A DNA stretch of 64,000 bases from JABDIY01 sp963803875 (GTDB lineage: Bacteria; Actinomycetota; Acidimicrobiia; Acidimicrobiales; SZUA-35): NCBI GenBank assembly GCA_963803875.1, contig CAWDOA010000015.1, positions 1-64,000 of the forward strand, given 5' to 3'. Below, in pieces: positions 9,690 to 18,915 of the stretch; the stretch's first letter is position 1; each line of letters begins with the position of its first letter. Under the pieces are notes generated by a model. It saw only the letters and a program-made list of their open reading frames with translations. It searched no databases and was not told the DNA's origin. The position numbers and the translations under genes are program-made.

Positions 9690-10519
9690 TGGCCATTACC
9701 ACAACCTCTCCCGACTCGATCGAGCACGACCAGCATCTGGGATCAACAGGTATCGGCGGCGTTGTTATCGACTCGCTCACCGAAGCCGGTCGTCATCTGC
9801 GGATCATTCCCCGCAACATCGAGTTGCTGATCTTCGCCACGATTCAGCCTGTCATGTTCGTGCTGCTGTTCAGTTTCGTGTTCGGCGGTGAGATCGAAAT
9901 TCCCGGCTTCCCGAACTACGACCAGTATCTGATGCCCGGGATCTTCGCCCAGACGGTGGTGTTCGGTTCGGTGTTCACCAGCATCGGCATCGCCGAGGAC
10001 CTCTCCAAAGGTTTCATCGACCGGCTGCGGTCCCTCCCCATCGCACAGTCCTCGGTATTGATCGGGCGAACCCTGTCCGACCTGCTCCGCAACGTGATCA
10101 CGTTCATCGCCATGCTGCTGGTCGCATTCCTGCTGGGATTCCGATTCGAAGGCTCCCTGCCGGCGGCCCTCGGTGCCACGGTTCTCCTGCTGCTCTTCAG
10201 CTACGGCCTCAGCTGGGTGCAAGCGCTCATCGGTCTGAGTGTCAGCTCGGTCGAGTCGGCCAACAGCGCAGGCTTCATCTGGATGTTCCCCATGACGTTC
10301 GTGTCGTCGGCGTTCATCGAACCCGAGACCCTGAAGTACGGGTGGCTGCGGTGGGTGGCCGACGTCAACCCGTTCACCCAGGTCACTGACGCTGCACGGG
10401 CGCTGTACAACGGCAACGACCCAGGGAACTCGGTGATGATCTCGATCGTCTGGGCGGTGGGGATGATCGCTGTGTTTGCCGTGCTGTCGATTCGCAAGTT
10501 CAACCAGATCAGCGACTGA
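9689..10519 (+). CDS. ABC-2 type permease, DrrB-like
   Basis: A 276-residue permease with about six membrane helices. It has the ABC-2 family features: an amphipathic N-terminus (IPRNIELLIFATIQPVMFVLLFSFVFGG), the region YLMPGIFAQTVVFGS, then EDLSKGFIDRLRSLPI, the cytoplasmic loop that contacts the ATPase, and WVADVNPFTQVTDAARALYNG near the C-terminus. It partners the upstream DrrA-like ATPase, with which its start codon overlaps. Convergent with the DUF2087 gene, whose stop lies 17 bases further on. Confidence 0.92.
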   Translation: MAITTTSPDSIEHDQHLGSTGIGGVVIDSLTEAGRHLRIIPRNIELLIFATIQPVMFVLLFSFVFGGEIEIPGFPNYDQYLMPGIFAQTVVFGSVFTSIGIAEDLSKGFIDRLRSLPIAQSSVLIGRTLSDLLRNVITFIAMLLVAFLLGFRFEGSLPAALGATVLLLLFSYGLSWVQALIGLSVSSVESANSAGFIWMFPMTFVSSAFIEPETLKYGWLRWVADVNPFTQVTDAARALYNGNDPGNSVMISIVWAVGMIAVFAVLSIRKFNQISD

Positions 10520-10536
10520 GCTTCATCCACGCACCG

Positions 10537-11076
10537 CTAGCGCACGGGGCCGCCGCTGCGCCAGTACTCCCCGTCAGCTCGATCCATGAGGCCCTCGTCC
10601 ACGAGATACCGGCGCAAGGTCGCGGTGTCGCTGCTGACCGACGCCAACGAGGCGTTCACCTGCTTCTCGGTGTAGTGCTCACCCGGCTCGAAGCGGTGGG
10701 CCAATTCTTCCAGTAGGACCATACGTTTCGATCGTTTCGTGGGCATGTGTACCAGTCGACCGTCCTTGAGGCACTGGTCGAGGACCCGCCTCCGTTCCTG
10801 CGGTTCGTCGGGGTGAGAGGATGCAGGGGTCGCTGGGGCTTCCCGGCGGGCGGCCATCTTGAACGCCGCCTCGAGAACAACGAACTCGCTGTCGATCTCC
10901 TCCACGAGACCGGTGGCCTGAAGTCGGTCCAGGCCGTGCACGACATCGCGAAGGTCCACCCCCGAGCGTTTGGCTATCGACGCCGCGTTCTGGGGTCCGT
11001 CGAGAACCAACGTTGCCACAATCCGTAATCGATGAGGTTCGGCCAGGAGGCCCACGAGTGATCGGGCATTCAGCAT
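10537..11076 (-). CDS. DUF2087 protein with ArsR-like winged helix
   Basis: A 179-residue protein with two parts. Residues 1-60 form an ArsR/MarR-like winged helix (LLAEPHRLRIVATLVLDGP then VDLRDVVHGLDRLQATGLVEE), a DNA-binding repressor-type domain. Residues 85-175 match DUF2087 (PF09860): RRVLDQCLKDGRLVHMPTKRSKRMVLLEELAHRFEPGEHYTEKQVN and RRYLVDEGLMDRADGEYWR. Such proteins occur widely in Actinobacteria and are thought to be transcription regulators. ATG at 11076 starts the HTH; the longer frame would run through the TPP riboswitch and is rejected. It is divergent from the thi operon. Confidence 0.85.
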   Translation of the reverse strand: MLNARSLVGLLAEPHRLRIVATLVLDGPQNAASIAKRSGVDLRDVVHGLDRLQATGLVEEIDSEFVVLEAAFKMAARREAPATPASSHPDEPQERRRVLDQCLKDGRLVHMPTKRSKRMVLLEELAHRFEPGEHYTEKQVNASLASVSSDTATLRRYLVDEGLMDRADGEYWRSGGPVR

Positions 11077-11112
11077 GTGATCCAGTTTGCCAGCTGCTTG
11101 GGACCGAGCCGG

Positions 11113-11118
11113 TATACT
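11113..11118 (+). promoter_or_regulatory. -10 element of thi operon promoter
   Basis: TATACT, a near-consensus -10 hexamer, lies 11 bases upstream of the start of the TPP riboswitch fold, so transcription would begin at about 11125. A TTGCCA at 11087-11092 could be the -35 but the spacing (20) is long. The promoter lies in the gap between the divergent DUF2087 gene and thiB. Confidence 0.5.
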
Positions 11119-11128
11119 TTCCCCAGCA

Positions 11129-11212
11129 CCGGGGAGCTTGCACGTCGCAGGCTGAGAGGGCCACAAGGGCCGACCCACTGAACCTGTCCGGGTAATGCCG
11201 GCGAAGGGAACC
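11129..11212 (+). ncRNA. TPP riboswitch (thi box)
   Basis: The conserved thiamine pyrophosphate aptamer is readable: a 5' GGGGAGC strand, GCTGAGAGG, a variable stem (GGCCACAAGGGCC), GACCC, then CTGAACCTG and GGGTAATGCCGGCGAAGGGA at the 3' side. The last segment runs to within a few bases of the thiB ATG and its GAAGGGA purine run would also serve as Shine-Dalgarno, which suggests control of translation start, as is usual in Actinobacteria. When TPP is abundant the operon is expected to be shut off. Confidence 0.95.
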
Positions 11213-11216
11213 GACC

Positions 11217-12230
11217 ATGAAACGAATCGCCCTGGTCCTCGCAGCGCTTGGCCTGGTGGCCTGCTCATGCGGTGACAACGAATCCAACACGATCACCCTC
11301 TTGACCCATGAGAGTTTCGTCCTGTCCGACGGAACGTTCGAACTCTTCACCGCCGACACCGGAATCACCGTGGAGGTGGTGTCCTCGGGTGATGCCGGCT
11401 CGGTTGTCGCCGGTGCCATTGCGACCGCGGGCGATCCCATTGGAGACGTGTTGTTCGGCGTAGACAACCTGCTCATGCAGCGGGCGCTTGATGCTGATGT
11501 GTTCCAACCCCACCGGGCAGAGGGACTCGCTGATGTGCCTGACCGGTTCAAGCTCGACACCGGCAACCGTCTCACCCCGATCGACACGGGTTACGTGTGC
11601 GTCAACTACCGGGACGACGAACTGTCTGAGGGGAGTTCACCCCTATCGCTCGATGATCTGCGCAAACCCGAGTTCGCTTCAACCTTCATCACCCAGAATC
11701 CAGAGTCGTCCACGCCGGGTCTGGCTTTCCTCTTCACAACGATCGCCACCTACGGAGAGGACGGATGGCAGGACTACTGGCGCGATCTGAGGGACAACGG
11801 TGTGTCCATCACGTCGGGGTGGAGCGAAGCGTGGGCTGAGTACGTGGGTGGCGATCCCGGAGGTGACAAGGCCATCGTGAACAGCTATGCGTCCTCGCCG
11901 GTTTTCGAGGGTCTGTTCGGAGGCGAGGACCCCACGATCAGCTCGATCGTGACCGATTCCTGCTTCGCCCAGATCGAATTTGCCGGCGTCTTGGCCGGAA
12001 CCGGGTCACCCGGCAATGCTGGCAAGCTGGTCGACTTCCTCCTCTCGCCTGCAGTGCAGGCCGACATTCCACTCAACATGTTCGTGGAACCGGTCAACGG
12101 GACGGCGGTTGTTCCCGACGACTTCGCCCGATGGGCGGTTCCGGTGGATCAGCCACTCTCGTTGCCACCCGGAGAGATCGCCGCCAACCAGGCTCGCTGG
12201 ACCCAGGAGTGGTTGGAGATCTTCCGGTAA
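11217..12230 (+). CDS. thiB: thiamine ABC transporter substrate-binding lipoprotein
   Basis: A 337-residue secreted binding protein. The N-terminus is a lipoprotein signal (MKRIALVLAALGLVACSC) with lipobox LVAC and cysteine acceptor near residue 16. The mature part begins TITLLTHESFVLSDG, the characteristic ThiB start, and it has VNYRDDEL and SWSEAWAEYVGG-type segments seen in family-1 solute-binding proteins such as AfuA/ThiB. It follows a TPP riboswitch and is followed by permease and ATPase genes, so it most likely captures thiamine, or possibly its phosphate esters or HMP. Confidence 0.92.
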   Translation: MKRIALVLAALGLVACSCGDNESNTITLLTHESFVLSDGTFELFTADTGITVEVVSSGDAGSVVAGAIATAGDPIGDVLFGVDNLLMQRALDADVFQPHRAEGLADVPDRFKLDTGNRLTPIDTGYVCVNYRDDELSEGSSPLSLDDLRKPEFASTFITQNPESSTPGLAFLFTTIATYGEDGWQDYWRDLRDNGVSITSGWSEAWAEYVGGDPGGDKAIVNSYASSPVFEGLFGGEDPTISSIVTDSCFAQIEFAGVLAGTGSPGNAGKLVDFLLSPAVQADIPLNMFVEPVNGTAVVPDDFARWAVPVDQPLSLPPGEIAANQARWTQEWLEIFR

Positions 12231-12234
12231 CGCC

Positions 12235-13860
12235 ATGACCCCAACGGCGCCTTCAACAAGTCTGGGCCGGATCGTCGGTCCCCGCGCCGCCACCATCATG
12301 TCACTGGCCGTTCTGGGGTTCCTCGCTCTTGCGGTTGGGTATCCGGCAATTTCGATGATTCGCCGATTTGCCGACGAGAAGATCCTGTTGTCAGCTGGGG
12401 GCACAGCGCGAATCGTCGGGTTCACGCTGTTCCAAGCAGGTCTGTCCACCGTCCTCACAGTGATCGCAGCTCTGCCACTGGCCCATGTACTGGCCACCTA
12501 CCGGGTCCGATTTCGATCAGCGATCATGGCGGCGGTGTTGGTGCCCTTCGTGCTGCCGACGGTGGTGGTGGCGGTGGCCGTCCGAGGATTGTTGGGACGG
12601 CTTGGAATCACCGTCGACGGAGTGGATGGATCCCTGGTCGCGATCCTGATCGCCCATGTGGTGTTCAACGTCTCGGTGGTGGTCCGTATGGTCGGGGGGT
12701 ATTGGGCCGTACTCGACCAGCGAATGATGGAGGCCGCTGCGGCGCTGGGGGCATCGCCTCGTCGTCGCTTCCGGCGGGTGACCCTGCCACTGCTCCGTCC
12801 GGCACTGCTGGCGGCGTCGGCGATCGTTTTCCTCTTCACATTCACCTCGTTCGGGGTGATAGTGATCCTCGGTGGCCTGAGTCGGGCGACGGTGGAGACC
12901 GAGATCTATCGCTTCGCCATCACCCGCAGTGATTTCGGCTCTGCGGCTGCCCTGGCGGTCATTCAGGCTGTCGCCGTCGCCGCCGTGGCGATTCTCAACC
13001 AGCGACTTCAACGACGGATCCATACCCCCGGATCCGGGGCACTGCTCATCCGCCGACGGGAGATCGGCTCGGTCGGCGAGCGGTTGTATGTGGGAGCGGT
13101 ACTGGCAGCCACGATGGGTCTGCTGTTGCTGCCGTTCGTAACGCTTGTCGTTCGAAGCTTCGATGTCGATGGTTCCTTTGGGCTCGACCATTTTGCCGCA
13201 CTGGTCGAACGCCCGAACGTGCTCCCGGTGAGCCCACTCCGATCCCTCGGCAACTCGTTGCTCTTTGCCACCGCGGCTGCGGTCCTTGCCGGCGCCGTGG
13301 GGTCGCTTGCTGCGGTAGCGGTTGGCACCGGGATCAGGTTGTCGCGTTGGGTGGAGACAGCAGTGCTCGTTCCGCTCGGGATTTCAGCGGTGACGTTGGG
13401 GTTCGGATATCTGGTCGGGTTCACGTTCTTCGAACTGCGTCGCTCACCGATGCTGGTAATCGTGGCCCATGCCGTGATCGGCATCCCGTTCGTTGTCGGG
13501 TCGGTCCTGCCTGCGGTTCGTTCGCTCGATACTTCACTGCTCGATGCCGGTTCAGCCCTCGGAGCGTCAGCCCACAGGGTGATCCGACGGGTTCTGGTGC
13601 CGCTGCTGCGGCCCGCCGCCACCGCTGGAATGGGATTCGCAGGAGCGGTGAGTCTGGGGGAGTTTGGTGCCAGTGGCTTCCTGGCCCGTGGTCGTTCGTC
13701 GTACACCGCCCCCCAGGCAATCTTCGGCCTGATCGGCCAGCCGGCTGCAGTTCTTCAGGGGCAAGCGGCGGCTCTTTGTGTTCTGCTTGGTTGTGTCATC
13801 GTTTGCCTCGTGATCGTGATCGACCGGCTTCGAGGCTCACCGGTGGGGAGCTGGTTGTGA
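12235..13860 (+). CDS. thiP: thiamine ABC transporter permease
   Basis: A 541-residue permease with two tandem BPD_transp_1 domains, about twelve membrane helices, as in ThiP/FbpB proteins. Each half has an EAA loop: MEAAAALGASPRRRFRRVTLPLLRPAL near residue 165 and LDAGSALGASAHRVIRRVLVPLLRPA in the second half; these dock on the ATPase. ATG at 12235 follows the thiB stop by four bases. The stop overlaps the GTG of the ATPase gene (GTGA). The protein forms the membrane channel of the riboswitch-controlled thiamine importer. Confidence 0.92.
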   Translation: MTPTAPSTSLGRIVGPRAATIMSLAVLGFLALAVGYPAISMIRRFADEKILLSAGGTARIVGFTLFQAGLSTVLTVIAALPLAHVLATYRVRFRSAIMAAVLVPFVLPTVVVAVAVRGLLGRLGITVDGVDGSLVAILIAHVVFNVSVVVRMVGGYWAVLDQRMMEAAAALGASPRRRFRRVTLPLLRPALLAASAIVFLFTFTSFGVIVILGGLSRATVETEIYRFAITRSDFGSAAALAVIQAVAVAAVAILNQRLQRRIHTPGSGALLIRRREIGSVGERLYVGAVLAATMGLLLLPFVTLVVRSFDVDGSFGLDHFAALVERPNVLPVSPLRSLGNSLLFATAAAVLAGAVGSLAAVAVGTGIRLSRWVETAVLVPLGISAVTLGFGYLVGFTFFELRRSPMLVIVAHAVIGIPFVVGSVLPAVRSLDTSLLDAGSALGASAHRVIRRVLVPLLRPAATAGMGFAGAVSLGEFGASGFLARGRSSYTAPQAIFGLIGQPAAVLQGQAAALCVLLGCVIVCLVIVIDRLRGSPVGSWL

Positions 13861-14798
13861 GCGGGCTGGCAGTGACGGACCTATCGGTGCGGATCGGTCC
13901 GCAATCGATCTTGGGCGATGTGTCGTTCACGGTCCCGGACAACTCGGTACTTGCCGTGCTCGGACCCAGCGGCAGCGGCAAGTCAACCCTGCTGCGGGCC
14001 ATTGCCGGCTTTGTTCCCTCGACCGGGAGGATCGTGTTGGGCGGAGTCGATATCTCCCAAATCCCCAGCCATCGTCGCGGGATCGGGCTCATGTTCCAGA
14101 GTCATGCACTGTTTCCCCATCTGTCGGTTGCGGACAATATTGCTTTCGGACTGGTGGAATCTGGATGGTCCTCCACCGAAATCGACAGCCGGGTGGACGA
14201 ACTCCTGAAGCTGGTCGAGTTGCCGCAGTTTCGAAATCGATCGGTCGCAACCTTGTCGGGTGGCGAGGCCCAACGAGTGGCTCTCGCCCGAGCCCTGGCG
14301 CCCAGACCGTCGCTGCTGATGCTCGACGAGCCGCTGGGGTCTCTTGATCGACGGCTGCGAGAGGGACTGGTGGATGAACTCTCAATTCTGCTCAGAACAG
14401 TCGGGACCACCGCCCTGTATGTCACCCACGACCAGCAAGAGGCTGCGCTGGTGGCCGACCAGATGTTGATACTGGAAGCGGGCGCGGTCGTAGCGACCGG
14501 TGATTCTGAATCGCTGTGGCGAACACCCGCTTCTGCTTGGATCGCCAGTTTCCTGGGACACCCCAATGTCAGCGAAGAAGCCGCTGTTCCGCTCACGGCA
14601 CTTTCGGTCGCAACCGACGGCGTTTCCGCCACGGTGCTTTCGAGCCGGTTCGTCGATGGGCGGTGGCGGTCCGTGGTTCGCCTTCACGAATCGATCTATG
14701 GGATCGGTGAGCTGGTGATCGAGACCGACAGCTCGCTACGAATCGATGACGCTGTGAAGCTCGGGGTCGATAGTGCCCAGGTGCACCGATTCGATTGA
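13857..14798 (+). CDS. thiQ: thiamine ABC transporter ATP-binding protein
   Basis: A 313-residue importer ATPase. Walker A GPSGSGKST, Q-loop MFQSHALFPHLSVADNIAFGL, signature LSGGEAQRVALARALAP, Walker B LLMLDEPLGSLD and switch region YVTHDQQEAALVAD are all present and in order. About 90 residues follow the NBD, forming a small regulatory tail beyond that of E. coli ThiQ. The GTG start overlaps the thiP stop codon. It energises thiBPQ uptake. Confidence 0.92.
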   Translation: MSGLAVTDLSVRIGPQSILGDVSFTVPDNSVLAVLGPSGSGKSTLLRAIAGFVPSTGRIVLGGVDISQIPSHRRGIGLMFQSHALFPHLSVADNIAFGLVESGWSSTEIDSRVDELLKLVELPQFRNRSVATLSGGEAQRVALARALAPRPSLLMLDEPLGSLDRRLREGLVDELSILLRTVGTTALYVTHDQQEAALVADQMLILEAGAVVATGDSESLWRTPASAWIASFLGHPNVSEEAAVPLTALSVATDGVSATVLSSRFVDGRWRSVVRLHESIYGIGELVIETDSSLRIDDAVKLGVDSAQVHRFD

Positions 14799-14866
14799 CG
14801 GTCGGCGAGCCCAGGCGCATGCTGACAGCAGTAGAACAACTCGCTTCGCAAAAAAGGATGGGAATC

Positions 14867-15187
14867 GTGCCCAAGTATTTGTTCACCGGTAGATACAACA
14901 CCGAAGGGGCCAAGGGCCTCATGGCCGATGGCGGTTCGGGTCGGCGCAAGGCTGTCGAAGCGTTGGCCGAGAGCGTGGGCGGTTCGGTCGAATCGATGTA
15001 CTTCGCCTTGGGCAAGGACGATGTCTTCTTGATCGCAGATTTGCCGAGCAATGAGGCAGCCACCGCGGTAGCTCTCACGGTGGGATCATCGGGCGCAGTG
15101 AAGGTTCGCACGACCGTGCTGATGACCACCGCCGAAGTCGACGAGGCAGTGAAGCAGTCACCGGCTTATCGCCCGCCCGGGGGATAA
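14867..15187 (+). CDS. GYD domain-containing protein
   Basis: A small protein of about 106 residues with the GYD pattern (PF08734): PKYLFTGRYNTEGAKGLMADGGSGRRKAVEALAESVGG and then MYFALGKDDVFLIADLP. GYD proteins are dimeric alpha-beta-barrel proteins of unknown function. I prefer the GTG at 14867, preceded by an AAGGATGGGA ribosome-binding site; an ATG at 14858 is inside that site. It is 68 bases downstream of thiQ and could share its transcript, but a role in thiamine uptake is not implied. Confidence 0.8.
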   Translation: MPKYLFTGRYNTEGAKGLMADGGSGRRKAVEALAESVGGSVESMYFALGKDDVFLIADLPSNEAATAVALTVGSSGAVKVRTTVLMTTAEVDEAVKQSPAYRPPGG

Positions 15188-15299
15188 CCACCGGAAGACA
15201 CGCCCGAGATTCTCGAGGCTGGGCAAGAGAGTCTCACAACCCGATCGGCCCACCACTGCGATCCTTCGGTACGGTCGAGTAGGTGGAAGGTTGGATTCG

Positions 15300-16694
15300 A
15301 TGAGCGGCCGGCGCAAACGGTCCCGCGTCGAAGGTCTGTCGGACGTGCAGCGAAGCTCCACGGGTCCGGTGACGCTACTCGACGATGTCGAGGTCGTTGG
15401 TCAGACCGACGTGTCCAGGACCCAACGATCCAGACTTCGTCCGCTGCTGGTTGTGCTTTCGATCGTGATCGTGCCGGCTACGATCGCCGCCCTTGTGTTC
15501 GGATCGACAGGGCGGTCTGATTCCGGGGATACCGCTGTGGGCGAACCGTCGGAGGATCCTGCGGCCATCGATGCTGCTGCGGGGGTTGAAGAGTTCGATG
15601 GGCTTCGGGCCTATGGCTCCGGGGATGTTCAGGCGGACAACCGGTATTCGGGGATCGACGGGGCGCTCGACGCCGTTGTGGTGGCCGGGACCGTGGGAGC
15701 GGGACCCGGCGAACCGCTCCAGTTCTACGGACCGGCACCGAAGCTGGACATCTTCCCTCCCGGAAACCGTGCGCTCGATGAGATGGCATTCGATGCATCT
15801 GGCAATTGGTTGGCCGGGATCTACAAGAACGTCTTCAACCAGGATGTGCTGATGGTCGGCCGTCCCGGCGGGGTGAACTGGGTGATGGACCCTGTTGCGG
15901 TGGACATCAACGGGTATGGATGGCACCCCACCGATCCCGGTGTGATCGCGTTCGCAAAACTCAACACCCTGGCTCCCACGGTTACCGACGTCGTCTCCGA
16001 GGACTACACGAAGAAGAGGGTGATCAGCCGACGATTCCGAGCCGAGTTCCCCGGTCGCCTGCGCCTCTGGGGCGACTGGGGTATGGCGTTCGACGAGCCC
16101 GGGCCAGCCCCGCTCACCACCGTGGCAACCTACGAACTCGATACCTCATCCCTGGCAACAACGGTCCTCGACCCGTTGGTTCAGGGAGTTCCCGGGCTCG
16201 CCAAGGGAGAGCTGGGAGCGAACCGGATCCTGATAGACGGCGCAGACCAACCAACGATCGTCAACACGAGCAATGCCGTGTTCGAGCCGAACGTCTGGGT
16301 GGACTCCAGCGCTGAAGTCGCTGCGATGTCGGGATCCCCGGACGGGAAGTACGCGGTGGCGCTCGTGGTCGGGCGGGGCTCTGATGACAGCCGCGGCGGC
16401 AAGGTGCTCCTTCTGGCGGCTGACCCGGCATCGGTCAATGACGCCAGCGAGCTCCTGTTCACCACGGCCGGTCCGACGACATTCGACTGGACCCCCGACG
16501 GTCGCTTCGTTGCCGGGTATGAAGCGGCCCAACTGGAAGCTGACGGGCGGCGTCGCAGCGCAGCCGCGGTCACCGTGTACGACCTCGACCGGAGCCTCTA
16601 CGTTGGACGCGAGATTCGCGAATCCATCGGCGGGGACCTCGACCTCCGCTTCCGCGCCAGTGCGCTGGCCTTCCAAGAAACCCTCAACGACTGA
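15300..16694 (+). CDS. hypothetical membrane-anchored protein with beta-propeller-like repeats
   Basis: A 464-residue protein not assigned to a known family. The first 45 residues are basic and cytoplasmic, followed by one membrane helix (RPLLVVLSIVIVPATIAALVFG), an acidic linker and a long exported part. The latter has repeated short strand-turn units such as MAFDASGNWLAGIY, YGWHPTDPGVIAFA, MSGSPDGKYAVALVV and FDWTPDGRFVAGYE, which look like blades of a WD40/TolB-type propeller. It may be a surface sensor or scaffold. It lies 13 bases upstream of yaaA on the same strand. Confidence 0.65.
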   Translation: MSGRRKRSRVEGLSDVQRSSTGPVTLLDDVEVVGQTDVSRTQRSRLRPLLVVLSIVIVPATIAALVFGSTGRSDSGDTAVGEPSEDPAAIDAAAGVEEFDGLRAYGSGDVQADNRYSGIDGALDAVVVAGTVGAGPGEPLQFYGPAPKLDIFPPGNRALDEMAFDASGNWLAGIYKNVFNQDVLMVGRPGGVNWVMDPVAVDINGYGWHPTDPGVIAFAKLNTLAPTVTDVVSEDYTKKRVISRRFRAEFPGRLRLWGDWGMAFDEPGPAPLTTVATYELDTSSLATTVLDPLVQGVPGLAKGELGANRILIDGADQPTIVNTSNAVFEPNVWVDSSAEVAAMSGSPDGKYAVALVVGRGSDDSRGGKVLLLAADPASVNDASELLFTTAGPTTFDWTPDGRFVAGYEAAQLEADGRRRSAAAVTVYDLDRSLYVGREIRESIGGDLDLRFRASALAFQETLND

Positions 16695-16707
16695 TAGAAC
16701 TGAACCA

Positions 16708-17484
16708 ATGCTGATTCTCCTTTCTCCCGCCAAGTCCCTGGACTACGAGACGCCGCTACCGACCAAGAAGCACAGCGAACCTCGCATGCTCGATCGGTCT
16801 GGCGATCTCATCGATGTGCTGGCACCTATGGGACCCAAGAAGCTCGCCAAGCTCATGAGCATCTCAGCCCCGCTGGCTGAAGAGAACGCGGCGCGGTTCC
16901 ACGATTGGTGCACACCCTTCACCCCGGACAACGCCCGGCCCGCCGTCTTGGCGTTCAGCGGCGACGTGTATCGCGGGTTGCAGGCCTCGTCGTTCACCGA
17001 GCGGGATTTCACACACGCCCAGAAGACCATTCGAATCCTCTCGGGCCTCTACGGCGTGCTTCGACCGCTCGACCTCATGCAGCCGTACCGACTCGAGATG
17101 GGCTCGAAACTGAAGACAGGTAGAGGACGTAACCTCTACGAATTCTGGGGATCCGAGATCACCGACATGTTGAACAAGGATCTGGCCGAGAGTCCCGGGC
17201 CCCGGGCCGTGGTCAACCTTGCCAGCAACGAGTACTTCAGTTCGGTGAAATCGAACGAGCTCGACGGCACGCTGATCTCACCTCGCTTCCTCGATGGCAA
17301 GCCGGGTGAGGAACCCAAGGTGAAAGCCTTCTTCGCCAAACACGCCCGAGGTGCAATGGCCGGCTGGATCGTGCGTAACCGGGTTGGTTCGATGCGCGGG
17401 CTCAGAGACTTCGACGAGCACGGCTACCGCTTCGACCCCGCTCGATCAACGACATCCTCACCTACGTTCACCAGAGTCAGCTGA
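16708..17484 (+). CDS. yaaA: peroxide stress protein YaaA (DUF328)
   Basis: A 258-residue protein of the YaaA/DUF328 family. Signature segments: MLILLSPAKSLDYETPLP at the N-terminus, PAVLAFSGDVYRGLQA, IRILSGLYGVLRPLDLMQPYRLEMGSKL and VVNLASNEYFSSVK. In E. coli YaaA lowers free intracellular iron during H2O2 stress. The C-terminus departs from the usual 'vF.R' ending but has the expected length, so I do not call a frameshift. The next gene begins 7 bases later. Confidence 0.92.
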   Translation: MLILLSPAKSLDYETPLPTKKHSEPRMLDRSGDLIDVLAPMGPKKLAKLMSISAPLAEENAARFHDWCTPFTPDNARPAVLAFSGDVYRGLQASSFTERDFTHAQKTIRILSGLYGVLRPLDLMQPYRLEMGSKLKTGRGRNLYEFWGSEITDMLNKDLAESPGPRAVVNLASNEYFSSVKSNELDGTLISPRFLDGKPGEEPKVKAFFAKHARGAMAGWIVRNRVGSMRGLRDFDEHGYRFDPARSTTSSPTFTRVS

Positions 17485-17490
17485 TCAAAC

Positions 17491-18174
17491 GTGGCTTCCT
17501 ACTTCAGCCCCGCCCTTTTCACGTTTCTCGCCGAGCTGAAGGAGAACAACACCCGGGAGTGGTTTGCCGCCAACAAGCAGCGCTACGAAGACCTCGTTCG
17601 GGAGCCTGCGCTGCGCTTCATCGACGACTTCAGGGAACCATTGAAGGGCATCAGCCCCCATTTCGAAGCGAGCGCAAAGACCGTTGGCGGGTCCCTGTTC
17701 CGAATCCACAACGATGTGCGCTTCAGCAAGGACAAGACGCCGTACAAGACCCACGTCGGAATCCACTTCCGCCACGAGCGAGCCAAGGACGCCCACGCCC
17801 CCGGCTTCTACCTGCACCTCGAACCGAGGAACTGCTTCACGGGGGCAGGTCTGTGGCGACCAGAAACCAAACTCGCCTACGAAATCCGCGACTACATCGC
17901 GTCAAATCCCGCTGAGTGGACATCCATTCTTCACGCCGGCGACTTCGCAAGCACCTACGAACTGCAAGGCGATTCGCTGAAACGACCCCCAAAAGGCTTC
18001 GATCCTGATCATCCACTCGTCGAGGATCTGAAACGTAAGGACTTCATCGCCATCTCCAAGCTCACCCAGCGGGACATCACATCGGGAACCTTCATGGAGA
18101 CCTACCGAGACCGATTGGCCGCCAGCGCTGCCTTCATGCGCTACGTGTGTGACGCAGTGGGTGTGCCGGCCTGA
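17491..18174 (+). CDS. DUF2461/TIGR02453 family protein
   Basis: A 227-residue protein with the DUF2461 signature: FSPALFTFLAELKENNTREWFAANKQRYE near the start, VGGSLFRIHNDVRFSKDKTPYKTHVGIHF in the middle and GFYLHLEP. Function is unknown; members are widespread in bacteria and fungi. The start is a GTG at 17491, directly after yaaA, and the two are probably in one operon. It is convergent with the FN3-domain gene. Confidence 0.9.
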   Translation: MASYFSPALFTFLAELKENNTREWFAANKQRYEDLVREPALRFIDDFREPLKGISPHFEASAKTVGGSLFRIHNDVRFSKDKTPYKTHVGIHFRHERAKDAHAPGFYLHLEPRNCFTGAGLWRPETKLAYEIRDYIASNPAEWTSILHAGDFASTYELQGDSLKRPPKGFDPDHPLVEDLKRKDFIAISKLTQRDITSGTFMETYRDRLAASAAFMRYVCDAVGVPA

Positions 18175-18177
18175 AAC

Positions 18178-18915
18178 TCAGGAATTGGTCGTGAACTGGA
18201 CTTCCACCGGTTCGCTGGCTACGCCGGCGCGACTGACCGCTTGGATCGTCACCGTGTAGCTCGTGTTCGGAGTCAGTGGCGGTGAGAAGGATGGGTCGCC
18301 AGCCAGAATCACGTGGTTGAACCAGCATCGGTCGACGTCGGGATAGCCGCCGGTGCCCTCGTCGAATTCTCCCACTCGATACCGGGATCCCGCACATTCC
18401 TCGCTGCGCCATCGAATCTCGGCGCCGGTACTCGATGTACTGATCACTTCGACGTCCTGTGGGGGAGAGGGCGGCTCCAATGACCCCGGTGCCGTCGTGG
18501 CTGTAGTCGACACCGGCTGGGTGGTTTGGGGTTGGTCGGCGGCTGCGGTGGTGGGGGCTGATGTCGGCGTAGCCGGCTCCGCGGTGCTGCCAGGGTCTGC
18601 CGTCGTGGTTGTGGGGTCAGCAGTCGTGGTGGTAGAGGTGACGACGGCAGCTGCATCGCTGACCGAACCGATGTTGGCGACTCGGGCATAGCTCAGACCG
18701 GCCAGAGTGATCGAAAGGACGGCGACCAGACCGATCAACACGATCCTCACCCGATCGTTGGATTGTCGAATGCGCTCCGGCTCCAAGGGGGACCCTGGAT
18801 CAGGCTGGCCCTCAGCGGGGTCGACCAGGAGGGCGGCTCTCACCGGTGCGGTCTGTGGGTCTTCGGGGTTGTCTGGTTGCCACCAGGACCATTGGCCCTC
18901 TTCCTCTGACTCCAC
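18178..18915 (-). CDS. single-pass membrane protein with fibronectin type III domain
   Basis: About 245 residues: an acidic Trp-rich cytoplasmic part (GQWSWWQPDNPED), one membrane helix (RIVLIGLVAVLSITLAGLSYA), a Thr/Pro/Ala-rich extracellular linker of about 60 residues with TTTT runs, and a C-terminal FN3-like beta-sandwich (PPSPPQDVEVISTSSTGAEIRW to TPNTSYTVTIQAVSRAGVAS). Such layouts are common for actinobacterial surface proteins. The start is uncertain: GTG 18915 gives a sensible acidic N-terminus, while the longer frame begins at TTG 18987 and adds a Cys/Arg-rich stretch that looks non-coding. Confidence 0.7.
   Translation of the reverse strand: MESEEEGQWSWWQPDNPEDPQTAPVRAALLVDPAEGQPDPGSPLEPERIRQSNDRVRIVLIGLVAVLSITLAGLSYARVANIGSVSDAAAVVTSTTTTADPTTTTADPGSTAEPATPTSAPTTAAADQPQTTQPVSTTATTAPGSLEPPSPPQDVEVISTSSTGAEIRWRSEECAGSRYRVGEFDEGTGGYPDVDRCWFNHVILAGDPSFSPPLTPNTSYTVTIQAVSRAGVASEPVEVQFTTNS

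Noticed and set aside
11980..12234. An extended N-terminus of the thiamine permease
   Set aside because: It would overlap thiB by 250 bases; ATG 12235 gives the normal family start.
16708..17500. Frameshift at the end of yaaA
   Set aside because: The C-terminus is divergent, but its length fits the family; no clear family sequence appears in another frame.
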